Of a stretch of DNA of 52,306 bases, positions 15,577 to 22,437 are shown piece by piece. The notes under the pieces were generated by a model. It saw only the letters and a program-made list of their open reading frames with translations, did no database searches and had not been told where the DNA came from. A program made the translations under genes and the position numbers. The number at the start of each line of letters is the position of its first letter. The first letter of the stretch is position 1. The stretch is taken from positions 1-52,306 of the forward strand of contig DATLBA010000078.1 of NCBI GenBank assembly GCA_035527275.1, in the 5' to 3' direction. The stretch comes from DATLBA01 sp035527275. Lineage in GTDB: Bacteria; Planctomycetota; Phycisphaerae; FEN-1346.

Positions 15577-17229
15577 ATGCTGACGTTCCGAATGGACGAG
15601 ACAAACTTCGCCCAGGGCGAGCGCGAGGGCCTGCGCATCGCCACCGGCGCAGGACTGAAGGTGGACTTCGACGAGTTCGCTTCAGACGGGGACGCCCTCG
15701 GGCTTTGGCATTTGCACAACGGCGGGTGTCAGGGTGAGGGCACGGGGCTCGAAGATGCCTCCGGCGGCGGCCATGATCTGACGAATTACGGAGCCGAATC
15801 CATCGAGGACGGCTACCGCTTCGTCCTCGCCGAGGGCGACTACATGGACGCCGCGCTCGACGGCGGTGCACGAATGGCGGGCACACTCGAGTGCTGGATT
15901 CGAAACTTCACCAGTCCGAACACCCTCTATCGTTATGCGGCCACTTGGTTTGAGAGTGGTGGAAGTCAACTGGCCATATTCCTCCGGCGTAGCCCTCCAA
16001 CAGGTGCGCGCATCGGCATGTATTTTGTGGACAGAAACGGTGTTAATCGCTCGCTCTTCTATCAACCGAACGACGGTTCAATCGAAGCCCTGTTCGACAG
16101 TCCGAAAGCGTTCCACGTTGCCGTCATCTTCTGCTGCGACCCGCCAAAGAATGCTCAGATATTTGTAAACGGGAAAAGATACACAGGGGCGGCTTGGGGA
16201 GGAACCGCAGGTTTCTCACCTACCACACTTCGCTTGGGGCGGCGCGCTTCTGGTGAGCCCGATTTTGACTTCTACGGCGTCCTGGACGAGGTTCGGGTGT
16301 CGGATGTAGTCCGGTATGCTTCAGATTTTACGATCCAGCGGCTCGTCGCTTCCGGCATCTACACCAGCCCCACGTTCGACGCCGTTCGGGTCCAGGCGGA
16401 CTGGCTGGACTTGGTTCCTGAGCAGCAGGTTCCCGATGGTTGCCAAGTTGCCTGGGAGGTCCGGGCGGCGGACGAGACGGACGCCTTCGGCTACCCGCAG
16501 GCGCTCTGGCAGGCTTACTCCGGCGACCCGTCCACGCTTCCCGACGGGCGGTACTTCCAGTGGCGGGCGACGCTGTCGGCTTCGGCGGACCGCACGGTTT
16601 CTCCCCTTCTAGCAAGCGTTGAAGCGCAGGCATCGGAGGCGGGTTACGATCTTTACCGCGCCATCGGCCCAGGACCGGAAGCCCTCGATTACAACGTGCC
16701 GTTCGCGCGAGTCGGACCTGGTGTGACCCAGACCGAAACGGCGGCGCTCGAGCCGGACGCCGTGCATTGGTTTGGCGTCCGCCCGGTGGACGTTGGTGGG
16801 GTCGAGTCGCCCGTTGCGCAATGCGAGGCGCGACTCGAACTGGACGAGTCGGGCCAGCGCGTGCCGGACCGTCCGGCTGGGGTCCTCGACCTCGACGCAC
16901 GGGCGCTGCCTCTCGGTGCCGTCCGCCTCTCGTGGCGATATCGCATCGGCATAACAGGGGTGGTGCCGCAGGCGTTCAAGATTTTCGGCGACGGCGGCAG
17001 CGGGGCGATTAATTACGACTCGCCGCTTGGGGAGGTTCCTTACGTTGCCGGTCGCGCATGGTATGCCGGGATAATTGAGGCTCTGGCTGGCGGAGTCGAG
17101 CACCAATTGGCGGTCCGGGTCGTGGCTGCGAGCGACGTCTGGGACAAGCAACCAGCCGTGGTTTGTGTAACGCCCGATGCGACGCCGCCGGCCGAAGTGG
17201 ACGCCCTCGAAGCGGAGATAATCCTGTGA
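15577..17229 (+). CDS. Phage tail/adhesin protein with LamG-type and FN3-like domains
   Basis: A 550-residue protein from ATG 15577, with GGAGGAG six bases before it. Residues about 45-245 form a concanavalin/LamG-type domain: LGLWHLHNGG, LEDASGGGHDLTNYG, AGTLECWIRNF, AFHVAVIFCCDPPKNAQIFV, NGKRYTG and the closing DFYGVLDEVRVSDVVRY. Two FN3-like domains follow, near residues 348-430 (EAGYDLYRAIGPGPEALDYN) and 440-545 (AFKIFGDGGSGAINYDSPLG). LamG domains usually bind glycans, so this is a candidate host- or particle-surface adhesin. Its TGA overlaps the GTG of the next gene by four bases. Confidence 0.6.
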   Translation: MLTFRMDETNFAQGEREGLRIATGAGLKVDFDEFASDGDALGLWHLHNGGCQGEGTGLEDASGGGHDLTNYGAESIEDGYRFVLAEGDYMDAALDGGARMAGTLECWIRNFTSPNTLYRYAATWFESGGSQLAIFLRRSPPTGARIGMYFVDRNGVNRSLFYQPNDGSIEALFDSPKAFHVAVIFCCDPPKNAQIFVNGKRYTGAAWGGTAGFSPTTLRLGRRASGEPDFDFYGVLDEVRVSDVVRYASDFTIQRLVASGIYTSPTFDAVRVQADWLDLVPEQQVPDGCQVAWEVRAADETDAFGYPQALWQAYSGDPSTLPDGRYFQWRATLSASADRTVSPLLASVEAQASEAGYDLYRAIGPGPEALDYNVPFARVGPGVTQTETAALEPDAVHWFGVRPVDVGGVESPVAQCEARLELDESGQRVPDRPAGVLDLDARALPLGAVRLSWRYRIGITGVVPQAFKIFGDGGSGAINYDSPLGEVPYVAGRAWYAGIIEALAGGVEHQLAVRVVAASDVWDKQPAVVCVTPDATPPAEVDALEAEIIL

Positions 17230-19043
17230 CGGCTCCTACAAATTGCACGGTCTGGTTCGGCGTTACGCCGTCGGTTCCGGTCTTGGCAGCGCCGCAGATT
17301 GAAGTTCTGGTTGACGGTTCCCCGGAGCGGCGCGTCCGCCTCGACGCGATTGAGACCGAGGAGGGCCGTGTGCCGCGCGCGAAGTTTTCGGTCGGGCTGG
17401 GCTGCGGCCCGGACGTTCCCGACAACGCGCGCCTCGAGGACGCGGCGCCGGACATTCGCCCGGGCCGCCGCGTTCAGGCACGCCTGCTTCGCGGCGGAAC
17501 CCTCCCGGGCGCCGTCCGCGGCGACCTCTTCCTCTTCGACGGGCGGATCCTCGAGGTTGAGTTCAGCCTCGACCCGGACGGAGAGCGCCTCGAATTTGAA
17601 GCGGAGGACCTAGCCGCCTCGGTTCTGCGCCGGCGAGTCGGCGGCCAGCGAACTGAGGGCGCCAGCGGGGAGGCCGAACATGCTGACGGCCTCGATCTGG
17701 TCTTCAACCCCGACGGCCGGCTGAACGCCGCGGCTGCTCCGTACGATCCGGGCGATGGGGACCCGTACGCGATTTTCGCTCCCGTTTCACCGGCTGGCGC
17801 GATCGCCTGGACGTTGAACGAAGCGGTGGCGTATCTCGTGGCGGAGTATGCCCGGTCGGACCTCTGGCACGCTCCTTCCTGCACCTCGGTGCGTGAAGCG
17901 CTCGATGCCCTTGTCCTCCAGGACGTATCGCTTCAGGGCCGGACGCTCGGCGAAGCGCTCGACGCGCTGCTGGAACTCGTCGGGGGACGGCTGGTCGTGA
18001 CCGTTGAGCCGGGCGAGGTGGGTGTCAGCCGGAGCGTGGACCTCTGGCTGCCGGACCGGGCGCGGAGCATTTCACTCGCCCACCAGCCGGTCGGCGCTGC
18101 TTTCCATGCCTCGGCCACCCACTTTTCCGACATGGGCGTGACGATGCAGTTCGATTCGGCGCCGCGGCGGTATGTAGCGCGTGGCGGCCCGAAGGTTTTC
18201 GAGTCGACATTTGACCTAGTCCCGGGGTGGGACGACTCGCTCGCCTCCTATGACCCCAACGAGTTCAGTCCGAGCGCGAATCCGAACTTCGACGCCGTGC
18301 GTGACGTCTTCCGCAAGTGGGTCCTGAACGAGGCCGGGGAATACAGCCTCGCGCCGTACGATCGCGGCCCGCCGCCCGATTTCTCCGACCTGTTCGGAGG
18401 GGAGCCGTATGTCCGTCGCCACCGGCGGCTGCTGGCGTGTCTCTCGCGCGACGCGCTGGGCCGAAGCCGCGGTGTCTATGTGGAAGTGTCGCTCGACGGG
18501 GGCGCCACGTGGCAGCGCATGAACGCCGCCCTCCAGGTCCCGGAGAACGAGTGCGGTGTGTATCTGACGGAGGACCCCTTGCCCCCGGAGTACATTCGCG
18601 CGGCGATGCGCGGATACGTGCAGGTGCGCGTCACGGCGGCACTGGAAAGTGACGCCTGCCTCGCGGCCGAGCGCGCCTGCGAAGAGGGGGACGATCTGCC
18701 CGGACGGACGCGATACTTTCACGTCCCGGCTGGTTACCGGTATCGCTGGGTTGCGGCCACCAGCAAATTCTACGGCAGCCCGGCCGACGAGGTGGACGAT
18801 TCGTCGCGCCTTCAGGCGTTTGTCGATGCCGCGTTTGAAACCGACCGGCGAAGCCCCGCTCCCGCCCGCATCCGGATTCCATATCTCGCGTTCGGGTTCC
18901 GGGCGGGCGATCGGATCGTCGGCGTCCGGGGGCGCCGCCTGGAACTGGCGAGGGAACACGTCACTTACCAGACGAACCCCGTCATCCGGCGCATAACGTT
19001 CCGGCTGTTCCCGGAGCCGGGAACCGAGTTGGAACTGAGTTGA
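17226..19043 (+). CDS. Large phage tail/baseplate hub-like protein
   Basis: A 605-residue protein starting at GTG 17226 with a four-base overlap with the LamG gene. The N-terminus (VPVLAAPQIEVLVDGSPERR then VRLDAIETEEGRVPRAKFSV) resembles the first domain of tail hub proteins that begin with a bound 'xVxVDG' strand. DSLASYDPNEFSPSANPNFD lies mid-protein, and the C-terminal AYRYRWVAATSKFYG-type segment and FRAGDRIVGVRGRRLELARE suggest further beta domains. Hub proteins sit at the tail tip and organise fibres. No peptidoglycan hydrolase motif is visible. The assignment rests on size, fold pattern and neighbours. Confidence 0.4.
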   Translation: MTAPTNCTVWFGVTPSVPVLAAPQIEVLVDGSPERRVRLDAIETEEGRVPRAKFSVGLGCGPDVPDNARLEDAAPDIRPGRRVQARLLRGGTLPGAVRGDLFLFDGRILEVEFSLDPDGERLEFEAEDLAASVLRRRVGGQRTEGASGEAEHADGLDLVFNPDGRLNAAAAPYDPGDGDPYAIFAPVSPAGAIAWTLNEAVAYLVAEYARSDLWHAPSCTSVREALDALVLQDVSLQGRTLGEALDALLELVGGRLVVTVEPGEVGVSRSVDLWLPDRARSISLAHQPVGAAFHASATHFSDMGVTMQFDSAPRRYVARGGPKVFESTFDLVPGWDDSLASYDPNEFSPSANPNFDAVRDVFRKWVLNEAGEYSLAPYDRGPPPDFSDLFGGEPYVRRHRRLLACLSRDALGRSRGVYVEVSLDGGATWQRMNAALQVPENECGVYLTEDPLPPEYIRAAMRGYVQVRVTAALESDACLAAERACEEGDDLPGRTRYFHVPAGYRYRWVAATSKFYGSPADEVDDSSRLQAFVDAAFETDRRSPAPARIRIPYLAFGFRAGDRIVGVRGRRLELAREHVTYQTNPVIRRITFRLFPEPGTELELS

Positions 19044-19053
19044 GGGAGAACCG

Positions 19054-19698
19054 ATGCGTGCGGAGCGCCTGAAAGTTTACGGTGTAGTGGCGATGCTGGA
19101 CCGCGGCGCCGGTCGAGAGGCATCGGCGGAGCGGGCTGCAAGTCGGTTCGCCGAAGTCAGCCCCGGCGGGCCGCCATACCGCATTCTCTGGTGCCGGACT
19201 AAGAGCGGCGCGCCCGGTGACCCCCCGGATGAGCGCTATTATGCCGACGAGGTCCGTCCCGCCGGCGTGGACGGGAACGGACACGTCGAATGGGAACCAG
19301 TGCCCGGCGGCCTTACTGGATTAGTGGTGCACAACACCGCGGAGGCTGCGCTGGGGACCCATCTGCTGCCCCCCGACACGGTGGTCCGTGTTGAAGCGCG
19401 CCTCGACCGGCGCGGCCCGCCCGAGTGGCTTTATCTCACCCATGTGCCGGTCGCGGAGGAGCGGTTTGCCCGAATCGTCTCGTACCAGGACGGGTCGTAC
19501 ACGGTTCAGCCCGTGCGACGGGAGGTGGGAGGCCTTGTGGACGATGGGGACCCGATCAGCGGTGTGCCGAACCTCGGCGAACTCTGGGACGACGAGGCGG
19601 GGTACTTGGCCGGGCCGGACGGCTTCGACCGGTACGCCCGCATCTTCGGGACGCCGGCGGGGTGGACGATGCTGCTGCATCCGCCGCGCATGGTCTAA
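19054..19698 (+). CDS. Phage structural protein of unknown function
   Basis: A 214-residue protein from ATG 19054, with GGGAG just upstream. It is acidic and beta-rich, with a short charged N-terminal helix (AGREASAERAASRFAEV). GPPYRILWCRTKSG, VVRVEARLDRRGPPEWLYL and FARIVSYQDGSYTVQPVRRE are notable segments; the last resembles the small beta-barrel modules of tail-spike or baseplate-ring proteins. No family is recognised. It is placed between the hub-like gene and another structural gene and is presumably part of the tail tip. Confidence 0.4.
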   Translation: MRAERLKVYGVVAMLDRGAGREASAERAASRFAEVSPGGPPYRILWCRTKSGAPGDPPDERYYADEVRPAGVDGNGHVEWEPVPGGLTGLVVHNTAEAALGTHLLPPDTVVRVEARLDRRGPPEWLYLTHVPVAEERFARIVSYQDGSYTVQPVRREVGGLVDDGDPISGVPNLGELWDDEAGYLAGPDGFDRYARIFGTPAGWTMLLHPPRMV

Positions 19699-19709
19699 GG
19701 AGCAATCTC

Positions 19710-20741
19710 GTGCCTTGGAGTAATCGGTGGCCGCCCAGCGCGACCGATGCGTTGGATACGGACGGCATCCTGAACGAGATGCGCTTGGCGCTCGTGGAAC
19801 GCGATGGCCTTGTGCCGACAGGTTGGGTGCCCGGCGAATTCAGCCGGTGGGACCCTCTGAGAGGGACGCCTGCGGGCGGCGAGGGCGACCCTTACCCGAC
19901 GGTGGCCAACTTTCAGCACGAGATCCAGGAGATGCTGACTCTCGTGTGGCCGCTCCGGTGGTGGAACCCGAACCGCGAGGCACTTTACACGTTGGTTCAC
20001 CTTTGCCAGGACGCATTCGGGCGGGACGTGTGGACCTATGACCTGACCGCCACCGATGGGGAGGGCCAGCCGGTGAACCGCTGGACGCCGCCATACGCGG
20101 TCCTTTTTGAGGAATTATATCGCGCGGCAAACGCGCTGGACCGCGTGCGCATTTTGCCGAGCGTTTCGGAGACCGTTCGGCACGACAGCGTGTATCGCCT
20201 GATGTTCGGCATCACGGACTGGCCGCAGGACCGCGCCGACACGTTTGCCCTGTTCGACGGCGTCGATGACGGCGTGGAAGCGAGCCTGGCCTATGACGTC
20301 GGCATGGGCGGCGAGGTGTATGATGACGGCTTCAGCCAGCAGTGGTTCCTCGAATCGCGGCGGTTTTACACAACGTTCGCGACCGGCGAGCTTGCGGGCT
20401 ACAACGTGCGCGAGGGGCGGCTCGACTTTACAACCGAGGCGCCAGAGGGTGCGGCCGACTACTCGGACACCTTTACCGCCGAGGTGGTTGACGGGGACGG
20501 CAACACGCTCGACACGTTCCTCTCTGAAGATTACGGCAGCAAAGAGATTGTTGTTCCCGCGTCGGCGATTAACACCGACGGCGATACGGTCCTTGTGATT
20601 CGCTCCACGCGCTCTGATTCCGATGACCGCCCGGCCTGGACGCCGCCGGGACCCAACTACACGAGCACCTACCGGGAAGGTGTGGCGGTAGCGGGGCCGG
20701 TGCGGCTCATCGTGGAGGTGGACTTTGAATACCACGGATAA
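19710..20741 (+). CDS. Phage structural protein of unknown function
   Basis: A 343-residue protein starting at GTG 19710, with AAGGAG seven bases upstream. It opens PWSNRWPPSATDALDTDGIL and has a Trp-rich helical part (EIQEMLTLVWPLRWWNPN, FEELYRAANALDRVRILP). The second half is acidic and beta-rich, with EVVDGDGNTLDTFLSEDYGS and a C-terminal RLIVEVDFEYHG. Its end overlaps the next gene by 17 bases. It could be a tail-fibre or receptor-binding component, but no family is recognised. Confidence 0.4.
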   Translation: MPWSNRWPPSATDALDTDGILNEMRLALVERDGLVPTGWVPGEFSRWDPLRGTPAGGEGDPYPTVANFQHEIQEMLTLVWPLRWWNPNREALYTLVHLCQDAFGRDVWTYDLTATDGEGQPVNRWTPPYAVLFEELYRAANALDRVRILPSVSETVRHDSVYRLMFGITDWPQDRADTFALFDGVDDGVEASLAYDVGMGGEVYDDGFSQQWFLESRRFYTTFATGELAGYNVREGRLDFTTEAPEGAADYSDTFTAEVVDGDGNTLDTFLSEDYGSKEIVVPASAINTDGDTVLVIRSTRSDSDDRPAWTPPGPNYTSTYREGVAVAGPVRLIVEVDFEYHG

Positions 20742-21108
20742 CCTGCCGGAGCCCCGTGCAGCCTACGTGACCCGCGACGTGTGCGAGGCGATTCACACCG
20801 AGCAGACGGAAGCCAATCGCCGCACGTGGGACGAACTGCGCGGCCTGCGGCGGCTGGTGATTCTGCTAGTTGTCGGCGGTCAACTGTTCTCAGGCGGCCT
20901 GAATCTGGCCGGCCTGGGGTATTGGCTTCGCGTCCACGAGGCCACGCCGCATCCGGGCACCGTCGAAATGGTCGAGGCCGCCCGGCGCGACGTTCGTGAG
21001 GACCTGCGTGACCTTCGGCGCGAGGTCCGCGAACGGCTGATGGCGCTCGCGGCGCGACTCGAAGCCGATCGACAAAGGGAATCGTTCAGGGAAGGAGAAA
21101 GCCAATGA
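20725..21108 (+). CDS. Single-pass membrane protein with coiled coil, inner-spanin-like candidate
   Basis: A 127-residue protein from TTG 20725, with GGAGG six bases upstream, inside the end of the previous gene. Residues 43-68 (RLVILLVVGGQLFSGGLNLA, then GLGYWL) form one membrane segment. Residues 80-122 are strongly charged and predicted coiled coil (EAARRDVREDLRDLRREVRE and onward). It overlaps the following lipoprotein gene by four bases. A membrane-anchored coiled-coil protein next to a small lipoprotein is the layout of phage spanin pairs that fuse inner and outer membranes at lysis; homology is not shown. Confidence 0.45.
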   Translation: MNTTDNLPEPRAAYVTRDVCEAIHTEQTEANRRTWDELRGLRRLVILLVVGGQLFSGGLNLAGLGYWLRVHEATPHPGTVEMVEAARRDVREDLRDLRREVRERLMALAARLEADRQRESFREGESQ

Positions 21109-21653
21109 GACATCGGTTGAGGGTTGCTCTCTTTCTGGGCCTTGTGTTGGCGTTTGTATTGCCGGCCGGGTGTGCTGCGCCCCGGGCGCTGGAGCAGAGT
21201 CAGCGCCTGCAATTGGCGGCGGTGCGCCAGTACCGCGACGAGATGGCCGCCTATCACGAAAAGGTGAAGGTGCAGTTGCTCTCCGAGAAGCGAGCCCGGC
21301 TCGATACGGCGCTGGCGCAGGCGCTTGCCCAGGCCGCCGACGACCAGGGCCGTGTACCGCTTGAGACAGCGATGGCAAAAGTCGAGAAGCGTGCGGCTCT
21401 TGAGGACGAGTTCCGGGTGAACTTGGGCCGATTGGATGCGGAGTTTGCCGAGCGCCAGGCCGCGCTGGACCGGGCGATCGAATTGGCGGAAGACACGCTG
21501 GACCTGGTGTCGGCGTATAGTCGGCTGGCGGCTCTCGTGCAGAGCCTCTTCGTTCGAGAGAACGAAGCCGAGCAATTGTTGAAGACCTACTCTGTGGAAA
21601 GGAGTCCGAATCATGCAGGAATCGGAAGCGAATCTGAACCGGGCGGCTATTGA
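21105..21653 (+). CDS. Coiled-coil lipoprotein, outer-spanin-like candidate
   Basis: A 182-residue protein with a signal peptide of lipoprotein type: basic start MRHRLR, hydrophobic core LFLGLVLAFVL, and lipobox LPAGC with Cys23. The mature part is almost wholly helical and charged (RQYRDEMAAYHEKVKVQLL, then AERQAALDRAIELAEDTLDL), so it is a periplasmic or outer-membrane-tethered coiled coil. ATGA overlap with the membrane coiled-coil gene suggests that the two products act together. It is longer than most outer spanins, and a structural or host-derived lipoprotein cannot be excluded. Confidence 0.5.
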   Translation: MRHRLRVALFLGLVLAFVLPAGCAAPRALEQSQRLQLAAVRQYRDEMAAYHEKVKVQLLSEKRARLDTALAQALAQAADDQGRVPLETAMAKVEKRAALEDEFRVNLGRLDAEFAERQAALDRAIELAEDTLDLVSAYSRLAALVQSLFVRENEAEQLLKTYSVERSPNHAGIGSESEPGGY

Positions 21654-21891
21654 TTTTCTTGAGGCGGCCGAGGCCGTCGTCGAGCAAGGAGGCCGGGAGG
21701 CGAGGGTGGCCGATCCATTGGACGAAGTCGATACGGACCTGTTTAGCCTCGGCCCGTTCGAACCGGTCCTGGGTGCCGACGAGTTGGCGGAATTGAAGCG
21801 ACGCCTCGGGCGCGAGCGGCTCCTGCCCGCCACGCTCGCCGAACTCGTGAGCCTGGCGCGCCAGGTGGCGACGACGCTTCTGGAAGGCTGA
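21613..21891 (+). CDS. Small acidic helical phage-block protein
   Basis: A 92-residue protein from ATG 21613, with AAAGGAG eight bases upstream, overlapping the lipoprotein gene by 41 bases in another frame. The sequence is helical and acidic (NRAAIDFLEAAEAVVEQGG, AELKRRLGRERLLPATLAEL). No family is recognised. The good ribosome-binding site and codon usage like its neighbours support a real gene. Confidence 0.5.
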   Translation: MQESEANLNRAAIDFLEAAEAVVEQGGREARVADPLDEVDTDLFSLGPFEPVLGADELAELKRRLGRERLLPATLAELVSLARQVATTLLEG

Positions 21892-21938
21892 GTGACGGCA
21901 TTTGGGGCGCGTGGGTTGGAGGCTCGGAAGTGTTCGAG

Positions 21939-21958
21939 CCGCGACCTTCCGGTCGCGG
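21939..21958. repeat. REP-like GC palindrome, copy 2
   Basis: Perfect eight-base arms CCGCGACC and GGTCGCGG around TTCC, preceded by GTTCGAG. The left flank and arm are nearly identical to the copy at 47053-47078. Confidence 0.65.
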
Positions 21959-22014
21959 ACATTTTCCCGGCCGTAAGACGCGCACACAGTGTAGTGCGAT
22001 AGGAGATTCATGCC

Positions 22015-22230
22015 ATGAAAGAACTTGCGAAATCGAAAAAGATGATTCTCAGCCTGCTGGGTATCGCGGCCGTGGTCGGCCTGGTCCTGGCTGGGCAAGA
22101 TTTGGAAACGGTCAAGTGGGTGGGGGGCTTCATCGCCGGAATGGTCGCCAGCCTGAATCTCGGCCAGGGCCTTGCCGACGGCCTTTCCGAAGGCCGCACC
22201 AGTGCCCTAGGGCAGCACCGCCAGCCCTGA
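22015..22230 (+). CDS. Small membrane protein, holin-like candidate
   Basis: A 71-residue protein at the end of the phage block. A basic N-terminus (MKELAKSKK) is followed by two hydrophobic segments, about residues 10-27 and 33-48 (VKWVGGFIAGMVASLNLG), then a polar tail. Small size, two membrane helices and position after the spanin-like pair fit a holin or a phage-encoded membrane anchor. No endolysin gene is adjacent, which weakens the holin reading. AGGAG lies ten bases before the ATG. Confidence 0.45.
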   Translation: MKELAKSKKMILSLLGIAAVVGLVLAGQDLETVKWVGGFIAGMVASLNLGQGLADGLSEGRTSALGQHRQP

Positions 22231-22234
22231 TTTC

Positions 22235-22263
22235 TTGACACGCCGCCTGTCCGCGGGTATAAT
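22235..22263 (+). promoter_or_regulatory. Consensus sigma70 promoter for the FHA-GAF kinase
   Basis: TTGACA, 17-base spacer, TATAAT, a full consensus match. It lies five bases after the last phage-block gene and gives a leader of about 168 bases before the kinase ATG. The leader contains a GGCGC/GCGCC hairpin near 22320-22340. Confidence 0.8.
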
Positions 22264-22437
22264 GAAATAAAGATTTCATATCCTCCGCCTGGGGTGCGGA
22301 TGCGGCCGAGTGGAGCGCTGGCGCTACCGAGGGCGCCGATTTTCATTAGTCGCCGCTCGCCCGCGTATCTTTTCGTGGGGCGGTGACTTTGGGTCGGCGT
22401 GCCGCAGGCTCTGAGGATTTCGGGTGGTGATTGGGCT

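Noticed and set aside
19425..19709. N-terminal extension of the 19710 gene
   Set aside because: The open frame overlaps the previous structural gene; GTG 19710 has AAGGAG and follows its stop codon.
9255..22230. Contractile tail or type VI-like injection system
   Set aside because: No sheath, tube, gpV-like spike or AAA ATPase gene can be recognised.
22300..22400. tRNA-like D-arm (GCGGCCGAGTGGAGCG) in the kinase leader
   Set aside because: No anticodon arm, T-arm or acceptor pairing follows.
7279..22437. tRNA-Leu as attachment site for the phage block
   Set aside because: The 3' end of the tRNA is not repeated near the right end of the block, and no integrase is present.
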